Positions 44,809-54,169 of a stretch of DNA of 64,000 nucleotides are shown one piece after another. Made by a program: the position numbers and the translations under genes. A model generated the notes under the pieces. The model did not search any database. It was not told the DNA's origin and was given only the letters and a program-made list of their open reading frames with translations. The number at the start of each line of letters is the position of its first letter. The first letter of the stretch is position 1. The DNA is from Terriglobales bacterium (GTDB lineage Bacteria > Acidobacteriota > Terriglobia > Terriglobales > Acidobacteriaceae): the NCBI GenBank assembly GCA_025936825.1, contig JAICSO010000010.1:1-64000 (forward strand). Reading direction: 5' to 3'.

Positions 44809-47034
44809 ATGCACTTATTTGCCCGTGCAGTGCGCGCCTACCTCGTCTTGATTTGCCTGTTTGTCGCTTCCCAACTTTTTTCTCAGCCAGCTCCCAAGCA
44901 AACATTTCCATGGTCGAACACTAGTTTGTCGCCGGATGAGCGGGCGACGCTGGTGTTGAAGCAAATGACACTCGACGAAAAGATTACCCTCCTGCACGGG
45001 ACGGGACACCACGGACTCGGTCCGATGAGTCCTCTGTCATCCGGCTCAAACGGGGGCGCCGGTTACGTTGTCGGCATTGAGCGCCTAGGCATTCCCGGAA
45101 TCCAGATGTCGGACGCGGCTTATGGCGTGCGATCCAGCGGCCAGAATGGCCGCTACTCCACCGCGCTGCCGTGCAATCTCGCCGCAGCCGCTACTTGGGA
45201 CCTAAAAGGCGCTTATGAATACGGTGCTCTCATTGGCCGCGAACTGCGCGCGCAGGGCTTCAACATGTCGCTCGGCGGCGGCGTGAACCTCACACGCGAG
45301 CCGCGCAATGGGCGGAACTTCGAGTATCTCGGTGAGGATCCGATTCTGGCCGGAAGCCTTGTGGGGCAACTGATTCGCGGCACCCAGGATCAGCACGTGC
45401 TCGGCGATATTAAGCATTACGCGCTCAACAATCAGGAAAGCGGTCGCAATTCGGTCAACGTCAATATCGACGAACGCTCGATGAGAGAGACCGATCTGCT
45501 GGCGTTTGAGATCGGTATTCGTGACGGCGATCCCGCCGGTGTGATGTGCTCCTACAACCGCGTAAACGGCGAGTACGCCTGCGACAACAAATACTTGCTC
45601 ACCGATGTGCTCAAGCGGGCGTGGAAGTTCCCCGGATTCGTTCTTTCTGATTGGGGAGCCGCGCACAGCATTGAGAAAGCTTCCGCCGCAGGGATGGATC
45701 ACGAGGAGCCGAATGAGTATTTCTACGGAGCGCGCCTGAAAGAGGCGGTTCAGTCCGGCAAGGTTCCCATGTCGCAGGTGGATGATCACGTGCACCGCAT
45801 TTTGCGCACCATGTTCGCCACCGCCGTGATCGACGATCCGCCGCAGAAGAGCGTGGTGGATGTCATGGCGGGATTTGACACGGCCCAGCACATTGCTGAA
45901 GAAGGCATGGTGCTGCTGAAGAACGAAAAGAATGTACTCCCGCTCGATGCATCACGCATCAAGTCCATTGCCATCATTGGCGGACATGCGGATGTCGGGA
46001 TGGTTTCCGGCGGCGGCTCGGCTCAAGTTGATGCGCCCGGAGGAAACGCCATCATGCCCGCTGGAAAACGTGCGACCACTTGGGGCGTTCCAGTGTGGTT
46101 CCCGACAGCACCGCTGAAAGCGATTCAGGCCAAAGCGCCCAACGCGAAGGTGGAGTTCGACCCTGGTACGGATCTAGATTCGGCTGCGTCGCTTGCGAAG
46201 GGAGCCGATGTTGCCTTGGTTTTCGCCTGGCGTGCAGAAATCGAAGGGGCCGATGCTCCCAACATGTCCTTGCCCGGAAATCAGAACGACTTGATCGCGA
46301 AGGTGGCAGCGGCGAATCCGAACACAGTGGTCGTGCTCGAGACAGGAAATCCTGTGACCATGCCGTGGTTGGATCAGGTAAGCGGCGTTCTTGAAGCTTG
46401 GTTCGCGGGCAGCAGCGGCCACAAGGCGCTCGCGAACATTCTCTTCGGCGATGTGAATCCCAGCGGCAAGCTGCCGATTACGTTCCCGAAGAGCGAAGCC
46501 GATCTGCCACATCCGACAATTAACAAGCCGGATCCCGCCGTTCAACCGCACGGTCCCGATGCCTGGCGGCAAACCCTCGAGGGTATTCCTGCATTTCAAA
46601 CCAAGTACGACGAGGGATTAAAGGTTGGCTACAAGTGGTATGACGCCGAGAAGAAGCCAGTGCTCTTCCCGTTCGGATACGGCCTGTCGTACACGACCTT
46701 CAAGTATTCGGGCTTGAAGCTCACGCCGGCCGAGAAGCTGTCGGTCACCTTCACCGTGAAAAACACTGGTAATCGCGCAGGGACGGAGATTGCTGAGGTA
46801 TACGCGGGCTTGCCTTTGAGTAGCGGGGAACCGCCTAAGCGCCTAGTGGGATGGGAAAGAGTCGAGCTGAAGGCAGGTGAGAGTAAGGATGTCAGCGTAC
46901 AGATCGAACCTCTGTTCCTCTCGGCCTTTGATCCTCAGCAACACGCATGGAAGAAATCGGCGGGAGAGTACACAATCCTGGTGGGCGGATCGTCGGCAAA
47001 TTTGCCGCTGCACCAGGCCCTCGCACTCCAGTAA
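44809..47034 (+). CDS. Secreted glycoside hydrolase family 3 beta-glucosidase (second)
   Basis: 741 residues with a signal peptide (about 1-26, ending LFSQP). The catalytic domain shows LGIPGIQMSDAAYGVRSSGQ, GGGVNLTREPRNGRNFEYLG, GDIKHYALNNQESGRNSVNV and FVLSDWGAAHSIEKASAAGM, with the nucleophile aspartate in SDWG. The second domain follows (SLPGNQNDLIAKVAAANPNT), then a fibronectin-III-like end (VTFTVKNTGNRAGTEIAEVY). Its barrel sequence differs clearly from the enzyme at 3236-5494, so the pair likely handles different beta-linked sugars. No sugar transporter is adjacent. Confidence 0.93.
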   Translation: MHLFARAVRAYLVLICLFVASQLFSQPAPKQTFPWSNTSLSPDERATLVLKQMTLDEKITLLHGTGHHGLGPMSPLSSGSNGGAGYVVGIERLGIPGIQMSDAAYGVRSSGQNGRYSTALPCNLAAAATWDLKGAYEYGALIGRELRAQGFNMSLGGGVNLTREPRNGRNFEYLGEDPILAGSLVGQLIRGTQDQHVLGDIKHYALNNQESGRNSVNVNIDERSMRETDLLAFEIGIRDGDPAGVMCSYNRVNGEYACDNKYLLTDVLKRAWKFPGFVLSDWGAAHSIEKASAAGMDHEEPNEYFYGARLKEAVQSGKVPMSQVDDHVHRILRTMFATAVIDDPPQKSVVDVMAGFDTAQHIAEEGMVLLKNEKNVLPLDASRIKSIAIIGGHADVGMVSGGGSAQVDAPGGNAIMPAGKRATTWGVPVWFPTAPLKAIQAKAPNAKVEFDPGTDLDSAASLAKGADVALVFAWRAEIEGADAPNMSLPGNQNDLIAKVAAANPNTVVVLETGNPVTMPWLDQVSGVLEAWFAGSSGHKALANILFGDVNPSGKLPITFPKSEADLPHPTINKPDPAVQPHGPDAWRQTLEGIPAFQTKYDEGLKVGYKWYDAEKKPVLFPFGYGLSYTTFKYSGLKLTPAEKLSVTFTVKNTGNRAGTEIAEVYAGLPLSSGEPPKRLVGWERVELKAGESKDVSVQIEPLFLSAFDPQQHAWKKSAGEYTILVGGSSANLPLHQALALQ

Positions 47035-47106
47035 TCCGGCCAGAGTCCTTGTCGCAGCCGCTCACAGCGCCGGCAATGAGTGCCCTCCCCCGGGGACTCG
47101 CTCGTT

Positions 47107-47170
47107 GGTTTCACTTACCCAGCGCTTACGCGCTGGGCTACTCAAATTCCGCCCGCGGTGCGGGCTGGGG
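47107..47170. repeat. Pair of short palindromes after the GH3 gene
   Basis: CCCAGCGC-TTAC-GCGCTGGG is followed by CCCGC...GCGGG. It resembles the family A triple-hairpin repeats in style and position (downstream of a gene) but not in sequence. Confidence 0.45.
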
Positions 47171-47201
47171 TTGTGTTTGAAGAGCGGGAAAGTTGGGAAG
47201 G

Positions 47202-47351
47202 TTATCCCATGCCTAGTTCGTCTGCCGTTTCGAGGGGCGTTCCGCATCGGCGGCAGATCACGGCGCCGCAATCTCCGCAGGTGAGAGGGTCGGAGACTTC
47301 CGTCGCGCACTTGGGGCAGTAGAGATTTTCGGGTTTGGGCGCTGTGTCCAT
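47202..47351 (-). CDS. Small zinc-ribbon protein, 49 residues
   Basis: Starts MDTAPKPENLYCPKC and contains three CXXC pairs (CPKC, CGDC, CRRC), ending GTPLETADELGMG. This is a compact double zinc-ribbon arrangement as in many small bacterial proteins of unknown role. The six cysteines and the acidic end make chance unlikely. It follows the lone receiver gene on the same strand after 42 bases and may share its transcript. No ribosome site is visible before the ATG. Confidence 0.7.
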   Translation of the reverse strand: MDTAPKPENLYCPKCATEVSDPLTCGDCGAVICRRCGTPLETADELGMG

Positions 47352-47393
47352 CAGAAAGAGAATCTAGCACAGGCGAACTGCTGAGAGGAGCCT

Positions 47394-47777
47394 TCAGGAA
47401 TTCCCAAGAACCTCGCGAATTTTCTGCATCAGTTCCGCGGGTGTGAACGGCTTCTGCAAAAAGCTGGCGCCACGATGCATATCCTTGAGCTCATCGCTTG
47501 GATATCCGGATGTGTAGATGATCCTCACAGCCGGCCATCTTGACCGCACTTGCTTCGCGAGTTCTTGCCCGCTAATTTCCGGCATGACCACGTCGGTGAG
47601 TAGAACGTCGATGTCATTCGTGTGCGACTTCAGCAACGAGTCAAGTTCCTCGCGCCGGTGTACGCTGATCACGGTATATCCCGCGTGCCTGAGGATGGTT
47701 TCGCCAAGTTCCCGAAGCAGGGGTTCATCTTCGGCGAGAAGGATGGTAGCTGGGCCGCGCTGGCTGGATCCGTTCAT
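47394..47777 (-). CDS. Stand-alone response-regulator receiver domain
   Basis: 127 residues from ATG 47777 (MNGSSQRGPATILLAEDEPL); the open frame to 47888 adds 37 residues without similarity. It is one CheY-like receiver: acidic pair EDE, phosphorylation aspartate in LLTDVVMPEISG, conserved threonine/serine in YTSGYPSDEL and lysine in FLQKPFTP. The sequence type is that of receivers attached to hybrid histidine kinases. There is no output domain and no kinase next to it, so its partner must be elsewhere. Confidence 0.88.
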   Translation of the reverse strand: MNGSSQRGPATILLAEDEPLLRELGETILRHAGYTVISVHRREELDSLLKSHTNDIDVLLTDVVMPEISGQELAKQVRSRWPAVRIIYTSGYPSDELKDMHRGASFLQKPFTPAELMQKIREVLGNS

Positions 47778-48025
47778 AGACAAAAGGGTGCAGTTCCTTC
47801 GACGAAGGATGCGGCGTCCGCATAGTCTAGCATTGCACCGGGAGTTGTGCAGCAAGGCGTTGGTTCCATGCATGGTGAGCGCTAGCATTGCCCAAAGTGG
47901 AAACGGGGTAGCTTGTTATCGATTCGATTGACAACACCGGTGGGCCTACGTGATTTAATATCTGCATCAGTTTGGCCGAGTATCCCGTCCCGCCCTGTGA
48001 CCTTTTGAGACGAGGAGCATACTAG

Positions 48026-48733
48026 TTGCATCTAAGACAACAGGCGCTACGAATTGAAGGGCTTAGGAAGGCCTTTCGGTCTGGCGCGACTGAACTGGTG
48101 CTCTTTGAGAATCTGTCGTTTGCGGTCGGCCGGGGCGAGATGCTGGCGATCGTAGGCCAGTCCGGCGCCGGGAAGAGTACTTTGCTGCACATCCTGGGAG
48201 CGCTGGAACGGCCTTCTGCCGGGAGCGTCTACTTCGGCGAACAAAGCCTGAATTCGCTTTCAGATGATCAGGCGGCCGATTTCCGCAACCGGAAGATCGG
48301 GTATGTTTGGCAGTTCCACTACTTGTTGCCGGAGTTTACGGCGGTGGAGAACGTGGCAATGCCGCTCCTGATGCGAGGGGTCGCGAAGTCCGAAGCAGAA
48401 CACGAAGCTCTTAGCTGGCTGGAGAAAGTGGGGCTGCGTCCGCGTGCCTCGCACCGAGCGGGAGAACTTTCCGGCGGCGAGCAACAAAGGGCAGCGTTGG
48501 CGCGGGCCTTGATCACGAAACCTGAGATCCTATTGGCGGACGAGCCAACCGGCGATCTGGATAGTCGGACCTCAGAAACGGTGTTCGAGTTGATTTCGCG
48601 ATTGCACGAAGAGCAGCAACTCTCCTCGCTGATTGCCACCCACAACATGAGTTTTGCGCGGCGATGCCATCGCGTACTCAAAATCGAGAATGGGGTGGCA
48701 GAAGAAGTGAGACCGGAGGCACTGGCGGATTAG
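48026..48733 (+). CDS. lolD: LolD-like ABC transporter ATP-binding protein
   Basis: 235 residues, TTG start ten bases after GAGGAG. Walker A IVGQSGAGKSTLLHILGALE, Q-loop YVWQFHYLLPEFTAVENV, signature ELSGGEQQRAALARAL, Walker B PEILLADEPTGDLD and the LATHNM-type histidine (IATHNMSFARR) are all present. The sequence type is the MacB/LolD branch, which powers lipoprotein release or mechanotransmission exporters. The membrane partner (LolC/E) is not adjacent in this window, so the substrate is not proven. Confidence 0.85.
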   Translation: MHLRQQALRIEGLRKAFRSGATELVLFENLSFAVGRGEMLAIVGQSGAGKSTLLHILGALERPSAGSVYFGEQSLNSLSDDQAADFRNRKIGYVWQFHYLLPEFTAVENVAMPLLMRGVAKSEAEHEALSWLEKVGLRPRASHRAGELSGGEQQRAALARALITKPEILLADEPTGDLDSRTSETVFELISRLHEEQQLSSLIATHNMSFARRCHRVLKIENGVAEEVRPEALAD

Positions 48734-48957
48734 GCAGGTTGCCAAAGTGGTACCGAGGTAAAACACGAAGGTTGGTGTTTCTAATCACAAGAGGAATTGC
48801 GATAATCGGTGTATGGTGCCCTTAGTAATCGGGGGCATATAGCGAAAAGCAGGACGACTCTCGATAATGTACAGATCGGGAGCCCAGGTACAACGTGGTA
48901 TGAGGTACCGGAGCGCAGGGCGGTGGCCTTCCGTTCTGGTGGGATTCGGGGGCTGAT

Positions 48958-51405
48958 ATGTTTGAGCGTTACACGGAAAAAGCAAGGCGCGTCATCTTCT
49001 TCGCGCGTTATGAAGCCAGCCAGTTCGGCTCTCCTTATATAGAGACTGAACATCTGCTGCTAGGACTGTTGCGCGAAGACAAAGCCCTGACCAATCGCTT
49101 TCTGCGTTCGCACGCCTCCGTAGAATCGATCCGCAAACAGATCGAGGGCCACACCACGATCCGCGAGAAAGTTTCGACCTCCGTTGATCTGCCACTCAGC
49201 AATGAATGCAAGCGAGTACTCGCTTATGCTGCGGAAGAAGCTGAGAGGCTTTCCCACAAACATATTGGAACCGAGCACCTACTCTTGGGTCTACTTCGCG
49301 AAGAAAAATGTTTCGCTGCGGAAATCCTGCATGAGCGGGGATTGAGGCTCTCGACAATCCGTGAGGAACTTGCCCGCAGCAGCCAGGAAAAGGCGCAACC
49401 GCAGCGGCAGCGCGAGTCTTCCCTGCTCAGCGAATTTTCCCGCGACTTAACCCAGTCGGCGATGGACAGCCAGCTTGATCCGCTGGTCGGACGTGAAAAC
49501 GAACTCGAGCGCGTCGTACAGATTCTATGTCGCCGCACCAAGAACAATCCTGTACTGATCGGTGAGCCAGGCGTTGGTAAGACGGCCATCGTTGAAGGTC
49601 TGGCGCAGCGCATCGCTGATGGCGAGGTTCCGTCATTCTTGGCGGACAAGAGAATCCTAGCTCTGGATCTTTCGCTGATTGTTGCCGGCACTAAGTATCG
49701 CGGGCAGTTTGAAGAGCGGCTCAAGACCATCATGAAAGAGCTGATGGAGTCGCAGAACTGCATCATCTTCATCGACGAGTTGCACACGCTGGTTGGCGCA
49801 GGTTCCGCCGAAGGATCGCTCGATGCGGCGAACATCCTGAAGCCGGCGCTTTCACGCGGCGAGATTCAGTGCATTGGCGCCACCACGCCTGGGGAATATC
49901 GCAAGTCGATCGAGAAGGATCGTTCGTTGGAACGGCGCTTCCAGGCAGTGAAGGTTCCACCTCCGAACGAGGCCGACGCGACCAAGATTCTGTTCGGAAT
50001 CAAGGACCGGTACGAGAAGTTCCATGCGGTCACTTATACCGACGATGCGATCAACTTCGCTGTTTCGCACTCGAACCGGTACATCCCGGACCGATTCCTG
50101 CCGGACAAGGCGATCGACCTGGTCGACGAAGCCGGCGCGCGCGTGAAATTGCGCCAGACTTCCCTGCCCGAGGAGATCACGGAAGTCCAGAAGCGGCTGA
50201 AGTTCATCGTGCACCGCATGGAAAACGCGGTCGCGAACCACGAGTTCGAGAAAGCCCGCTTCTACTCCGACGAGGAGCGCAAGGAGCGTGAGAACCTGCG
50301 CATCCTGCGCGAGAAGTATCACCTCGACGAGTCGGCGACCGGTGTTGTCAATCGCGAAGACATTGAAGATGTGGTCTCGCGCTGGACCGGCGTGCCCATC
50401 ACTTCGATCAAAGAAGAAGAAACCCAGAAGCTGCTGCGCATCGAAGAAGAACTGCACAAGCGCATCATCTCGCAGGACAAATCGATCAGCGCGTTGGCTC
50501 GTGCCATCCGACGCAGCCGCGCCGGATTGAAGAGTCCGAACCGGCCGATTGGCTCGTTCCTGTTCCTGGGGCCGACCGGCGTCGGAAAAACTGAAGTCGC
50601 GCGCACCCTGGCGCAGTTCATGTTCGGTAGCGAGAAGTCGCTGATCCGCTTCGATATGTCTGAGTTCATGGAAAAGCACTCGGTCTCGAAGCTGATTGGC
50701 TCGCCTCCGGGATATGTTGGTTACGAAGAGGGCGGCCAGCTTACTGAGCGCGTAAAGCGGGCGCCCTACAGCGTCGTCCTGCTCGACGAAATCGAGAAGG
50801 CTCATCCGGATGTGTTCAACATCCTGCTGCAGGTGTTTGAAGACGGCCAGTTGACGGACGGCCTCGGCAACACGGTGGATTTCAAGAACACGATCATCAT
50901 CATGACGTCGAACATTGGAGCGCGGCACCTGCAGAAACGCGAGGGGCTCGGCTTCCAGTCGACGAAGGAAGATGCGATCTCAGACAAGGTTGAAGAACTG
51001 GTGAAGAACGAAGTGAAGCGCACGTTCAACCCCGAGTTCCTGAACCGTCTTGACGAGGTCATCCTGTTCAACGCGCTGAACGAAGCCGACCTGATCCAGA
51101 TTCTGGAGTTGATGGTTACGCAGCTCAACACGAACCTGGCGCAGAAGTCGATCACTGTCACGGTGGCCGACGAGGCCAAGAAGTGGATCCTGAACCAGAC
51201 GCTCACCGACCGCAGCTACGGCGCTCGCCCGTTGCGCCGGGCCTTGCAGAAGTACATCGAGGACCCGCTGTCAGAGGCGCTGATCCAGGGCACCATCACC
51301 ATGCGGCCGGCGTTCATCGAGGTCTTCCTCGAAGGCAACAAGCTGTTCTACCGCCCCGTGGATGCGAAAGAAGACGAAGGCGTGCTGCTGTACGAGAACA
51401 ATTAG
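48958..51405 (+). CDS. clpC: ATP-dependent Clp protease ATPase subunit ClpC
   Basis: 815 residues, typical. It unfolds proteins and feeds them to ClpP. In order: twin N-terminal Clp repeats ([20 protein letters not shown], then [19 protein letters not shown]), first AAA module with [14 protein letters not shown] and [19 protein letters not shown], a middle UVR-like coiled coil ([20 protein letters not shown]) that distinguishes ClpC from ClpA and ClpB, and the second AAA module with [18 protein letters not shown] and the ClpP-docking-type loop region. A strong terminator follows. The 224-base upstream gap shows no CIRCE element. Confidence 0.95.
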   Translation: MFERYTEKARRVIFFARYEASQFGSPYIETEHLLLGLLREDKALTNRFLRSHASVESIRKQIEGHTTIREKVSTSVDLPLSNECKRVLAYAAEEAERLSHKHIGTEHLLLGLLREEKCFAAEILHERGLRLSTIREELARSSQEKAQPQRQRESSLLSEFSRDLTQSAMDSQLDPLVGRENELERVVQILCRRTKNNPVLIGEPGVGKTAIVEGLAQRIADGEVPSFLADKRILALDLSLIVAGTKYRGQFEERLKTIMKELMESQNCIIFIDELHTLVGAGSAEGSLDAANILKPALSRGEIQCIGATTPGEYRKSIEKDRSLERRFQAVKVPPPNEADATKILFGIKDRYEKFHAVTYTDDAINFAVSHSNRYIPDRFLPDKAIDLVDEAGARVKLRQTSLPEEITEVQKRLKFIVHRMENAVANHEFEKARFYSDEERKERENLRILREKYHLDESATGVVNREDIEDVVSRWTGVPITSIKEEETQKLLRIEEELHKRIISQDKSISALARAIRRSRAGLKSPNRPIGSFLFLGPTGVGKTEVARTLAQFMFGSEKSLIRFDMSEFMEKHSVSKLIGSPPGYVGYEEGGQLTERVKRAPYSVVLLDEIEKAHPDVFNILLQVFEDGQLTDGLGNTVDFKNTIIIMTSNIGARHLQKREGLGFQSTKEDAISDKVEELVKNEVKRTFNPEFLNRLDEVILFNALNEADLIQILELMVTQLNTNLAQKSITVTVADEAKKWILNQTLTDRSYGARPLRRALQKYIEDPLSEALIQGTITMRPAFIEVFLEGNKLFYRPVDAKEDEGVLLYENN

Positions 51406-51425
51406 CCGTCAGCTCTTAGCCATCA

Positions 51426-51459
51426 GCCGTCAGCCAAAAGCTGGCGGCTTTTGTTTTTG
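51426..51459 (+). terminator. Intrinsic terminator of clpC
   Basis: GCCGTCAGC (51426-51434) pairs fully with GCTGGCGGC (51440-51448, one G-T pair) around a CAAAA loop, followed by TTTTGTTTTTG. It lies 21 bases after the clpC stop. Confidence 0.85.
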
Positions 51460-51479
51460 TATCAGGAATGGCCGTGGAG

Positions 51480-51501
51480 GGACGGGCGCCCTCGCCCGTC
51501 C
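51480..51501. repeat. Short perfect hairpin GGACGGGCG-N4-CGCCCGTCC
   Basis: A 9-bp perfect palindrome followed by GTCGAGCGTAGCTCGAC, another hairpin. It looks like an intergenic repeat unit rather than a terminator, as no T-run follows. Confidence 0.4.
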
Positions 51502-51540
51502 AGGTCGAGCGTAGCTCGACAGCGGTCGAGCCCGTGGCGT

Positions 51541-51871
51541 TCATTTCGCGCAGAGTTTAAGGCGGGTGAGATGGCTGGCCAGTGCGGCTTCGGGAATTCC
51601 CTGTCCCCGATCCAATTGCTCGATACCGCGCCGAATCTTCTTCTCGTCGATTACGGTACGGTTTCCCGATAGCCAGCGGCCCTGTTCTTCCTGCGACGCT
51701 GCGCGGAATAATCAGCGTTCTTGAGGCGGACTATCCTTGATCGCCAAGAAAATCGTCCGGAAAATGCACTGCATTCACAAGGTCAAAGAATTCTTGCCAG
51801 CCGTGACTTCCGTCGAGTCTCTTGGGCCGGCTTGATGTTAAGCCCCACTGTTTCTTCTGCTTACGCTTCAT
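51541..51871 (-). pseudogene. Toxin-antitoxin debris: frameshifted VapB-like antitoxin end and a second fragment
   Basis: Minus-strand frame 51871-51731 encodes MKRKQKKQWGLTSSRP and, later, WQEFFDLVNAVHFPDDFL, then stops. Removing one G near 51737 continues it to DSPPQER, the usual end of VapB/AbrB-type antitoxins (W..F/L..FPDDFL.DRD.PPQ.R). The N-terminal DNA-binding half is absent. Next comes an open frame without a start codon (51711-51541): ASQEEQGRWLSGNRTVIDEK, then GIEQLDRGQGIPEAALASHL. It is possibly the tail of another antitoxin-like protein. No PIN-domain toxin is seen. These are remnants; the second assignment is weak. Confidence 0.5.
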
Positions 51872-51941
51872 AAAAGCACTCTATCCGAAAACCTGACCCA
51901 CAACCTTCAATTTCCTCAGGCCTCCTCGCCGAAAATTTCGC

Positions 51942-51976
51942 TTGACATTGATATAGTGTTATAGTTATGTATAACA
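51942..51976 (+). promoter_or_regulatory. Promoter with palindromic operator before the GntR/ABC operon
   Basis: TTGACA at 51942-51947 is a perfect -35 box. The -10 region (about 51966-51971, TATGTA) lies inside the perfect dyad TGTTATA-GTTATG-TATAACA (51957-51976). GntR-family regulators of the YtrA type commonly bind such dyads and repress their own ABC operon. The encoded GntR protein lies three genes downstream, so autoregulation is a reasonable inference. Confidence 0.6.
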
Positions 51977-52050
51977 GTGTCGCATGGTTCCTAGCTGGCT
52001 GGCTTTGAACGTCGCCGCCGATCAGGGAACCAGCCCAAGGAGATCGAAAT

Positions 52051-52623
52051 ATGAAGCTTCGCTATCTATTGCTCGCATTTCTGCTGTCGCTCTGTCCGCT
52101 CGTCTTCGCCCAGAACGACATGCAGCACATGTCCACCCCTCAACCCGCGCCTTCAGAAGCGCAGAAGTCATTCACGGAACTCAAGACCCTGGCCGGTTCG
52201 TGGCACGGGCAAGTTACCGTCAACCCGCCAATGAAAGACATGGGCGAGACCAGCATGGAAGTTTCCATGCGCGTAACCTCGCGCGGCAACGCCCTGGTCC
52301 ACGAGATGAAGGAAGCAGGAAAGTCAGACGATCCAACCAAGAATGATCACCCGCTCACGATGTTTTACCTGGACAACGATCACCTCACGCTTGTGCACTA
52401 TTGCGATGCCGGGAACCGTCCGCGCATGGTGGCCAGAACGTCGCCGGACGGAAAGACGGTAGAATTCGATTTCCTCGACATCTCCGGCAACACGAAGTAC
52501 GGACACATGCAACACGCGGTTTTTACTGTGGTGGATTCCAACCATCACATCGAGGACTGGACGTTCCTGATGCCCGGCGACAAACCCGTGCATGCGCGGA
52601 TGGACCTGGTGCGGGCCCAGTAA
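52051..52623 (+). CDS. Secreted DUF1579/lipocalin-like protein
   Basis: 190 residues. A signal peptide (1-20, LLLAFLLSLCPLVFAQ) precedes a methionine/histidine-rich start (NDMQHMSTPQP) and one beta-barrel-like domain: TLAGSWHGQVTVNPPMKDMG, VTSRGNALVHEMKEAGK, TMFYLDNDHLTLVHYCDAGN and IEDWTFLMPGDKPVHARMDL. Such proteins often bind small hydrophobic ligands, but no ligand is known for this type. It is the first gene after the AT-rich promoter with the TGTTATA dyad, 43 bases before the small membrane gene of the operon. Confidence 0.7.
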   Translation: MKLRYLLLAFLLSLCPLVFAQNDMQHMSTPQPAPSEAQKSFTELKTLAGSWHGQVTVNPPMKDMGETSMEVSMRVTSRGNALVHEMKEAGKSDDPTKNDHPLTMFYLDNDHLTLVHYCDAGNRPRMVARTSPDGKTVEFDFLDISGNTKYGHMQHAVFTVVDSNHHIEDWTFLMPGDKPVHARMDLVRAQ

Positions 52624-52665
52624 CAGTAGGCATCATCGGTGGACGATGGAGAGGAGGAAACGATT

Positions 52666-52875
52666 ATGAGCACAAGTTTGGCGACAAAACGGCTTGCGGA
52701 TGCACCCTCAGGAGCGAAGGCCACAGTGGTCGTCGGCTTCTACCTGATCACGTTCCTGATGGGAGGATTCTTCCTCTTCGTTGGTGGCAGGTTAGGGGTG
52801 GGTATCGATGTCACCGCGGCCGTGTTCTACATGATTGTGACGGTGCTTTTCTATGCACTTAACAAGGGCGCGTAA
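52666..52875 (+). CDS. Two-helix small membrane protein of the GntR/ABC operon
   Basis: 69 residues from ATG 52666, eight bases after GAGGAGG; the frame is open nine codons further. A polar head (STSLATKRLADAPSGAK) precedes two helices, VVVGFYLITFLMGGFFLFVG and TAAVFYMIVTVLFYALN. It is probably an accessory membrane protein of the exporter encoded after the regulator. No family recognised. Confidence 0.7.
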   Translation: MSTSLATKRLADAPSGAKATVVVGFYLITFLMGGFFLFVGGRLGVGIDVTAAVFYMIVTVLFYALNKGA

Positions 52876-52905
52876 GAACCGACTGAACTAAGGCGAGTGA
52901 CCACA

Positions 52906-53289
52906 ATGGACCGTGAGTGGAATGACAATCAGCCGATCTACCGTCAGCTACGCGATCGGGTAGTGGCGATGATCCTCGACGGGGTGCTGAAGGAAGGCGA
53001 TCCGCTGCCCTCGGTGCGTACCGTCGCCGCGGACTATCGGCTGAACCCGCTTACGGTCCTGAAGGGCTATCAGGAACTGGTCGACGAAGAGCTCGTGGAG
53101 AAAAAGAGAGGTCTCGGTATGTACGTCAAGGACGGCGCGCGAACCCTGCTGCTGAAAGGTGAACGTCAGAAGTTTCTCTCGGAAGAGTGGCCGCGGGTGC
53201 AAGCCACTATTCAGCGGCTCGGCCTGAAAGCGGAAGACCTCCTCAACGGTACTGGTAACTCCAAACCGCCGAAGAAGGAGGACCGCTGA
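52906..53289 (+). CDS. GntR-family transcription regulator, YtrA subfamily
   Basis: 127 residues from ATG 52906 (GTG at 52897 is in frame but too close to the GGCGAG ribosome site). The N-terminal winged helix is typical: QPIYRQLRDRVVAMILDGVL, LPSVRTVAADYRLNPLTVLK and ELVEKKRGLGMYV. Only a short C-terminal dimerisation segment of about 50 residues follows, as in YtrA-type regulators. These are nearly always encoded with ABC exporters and repress them until cell-envelope stress or an antibiotic appears. The ATP-binding gene starts five bases after its stop. Confidence 0.9.
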   Translation: MDREWNDNQPIYRQLRDRVVAMILDGVLKEGDPLPSVRTVAADYRLNPLTVLKGYQELVDEELVEKKRGLGMYVKDGARTLLLKGERQKFLSEEWPRVQATIQRLGLKAEDLLNGTGNSKPPKKEDR

Positions 53290-53293
53290 ACCT

Positions 53294-54169
53294 ATGGCCT
53301 GCATAGAAGCACGTGGCCTGCGCAAGGCCTTCGGGACAACCGTTGCATTGGACGGAATTGATTTGCGCGTAGAAGACGGACGAATTCTGGGCATCATCGG
53401 CCCCAACGGCGCGGGCAAGACCACCGCACTGAACGCGATCCTCGGCCTGACCTCATATCAAGGCGAACTGCGAGTCCTCGGGCGAGATCCGTGGACCGAG
53501 CGCGACCAACTCATGCGCGACGTTTGCTTCATTGCCGATGTTGCCGTCCTGCCGCGATGGATCAAGGTCTCACAAGCGCTCGACTACGTGGCAGGCATCC
53601 ATCCGCGATTCGATCGCGCCAAAGCTGAGGCACTCCTTGCCAAGACCAGCATCGGGCTGAATCACCGGGTGAAGCACTTGTCGAAGGGCATGGTGGCCCA
53701 ACTCCACCTCACGCTGGTCATGGCCATTGATGTGAAACTACTGGTGCTCGATGAACCGACCCTTGGTCTCGACATTCTGTTCCGCAAGCAGTTTTACGAT
53801 TCCCTGCTCAGTGACTATCTCGACCGCAATCGCACGATTCTCGTGACCACGCATCAGGTCGAGGAACTTCAACACATCCTTACAGAGCTTATGTTCATTG
53901 ACCGCGGACGAATCGTGCTCAGTTGCACGATGGAGGAGTTTGAATCGCGTTACGCGGAAGTGACGGTTCGTCCTGAGCAGATCGCCGCTGCGCGCGCGCT
54001 GAAACCAATTTATGAGCGGCAGGTGTTCGGACGCAGCGTGTTGACGTTCGATCGAGTTGAACGCGGCCAGCTGGTGCAACTTGGCGAAGTGCACACGCCC
54101 AGCATCTCCGATTTGTTCGTTGCGGTGATGAGCAATCACGCTGGGATCGCACAAGGAGCAGCACGATGA
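53294..54169 (+). CDS. ABC exporter ATP-binding protein (YtrB-like)
   Basis: 291 residues. Walker A IIGPNGAGKTTALNAILGLT; the signature is degenerate, HLSKGMVAQLHLTLVMAIDV instead of LSGGQ. Walker B KLLVLDEPTLGLDILFRKQF and the switch histidine LVTTHQVEEL are intact. The C-terminal 80 residues (VRPEQIAAARALKPIYERQV) are an extension seen in this subgroup. Encoded five bases after the GntR regulator and overlapping the permease start (ATGA), so it powers that permease. Confidence 0.92.
   Translation: MACIEARGLRKAFGTTVALDGIDLRVEDGRILGIIGPNGAGKTTALNAILGLTSYQGELRVLGRDPWTERDQLMRDVCFIADVAVLPRWIKVSQALDYVAGIHPRFDRAKAEALLAKTSIGLNHRVKHLSKGMVAQLHLTLVMAIDVKLLVLDEPTLGLDILFRKQFYDSLLSDYLDRNRTILVTTHQVEELQHILTELMFIDRGRIVLSCTMEEFESRYAEVTVRPEQIAAARALKPIYERQVFGRSVLTFDRVERGQLVQLGEVHTPSISDLFVAVMSNHAGIAQGAAR

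Larger units (their letters stand above)
51406..52050. other. 645-base region without an intact gene
   Basis: Holds the clpC terminator, short hairpin repeats, the toxin-antitoxin debris (51541-51871) and the promoter region of the next operon. Its right part (51930-51990) is distinctly AT-rich compared with the surroundings. Confidence 0.6.

Noticed and set aside
48734-48957. CIRCE/HrcA or CtsR heat-shock operator before clpC
   Set aside because: No TTAGCACTC-N9-GAGTGCTAA and no CtsR-type heptad repeat is present.
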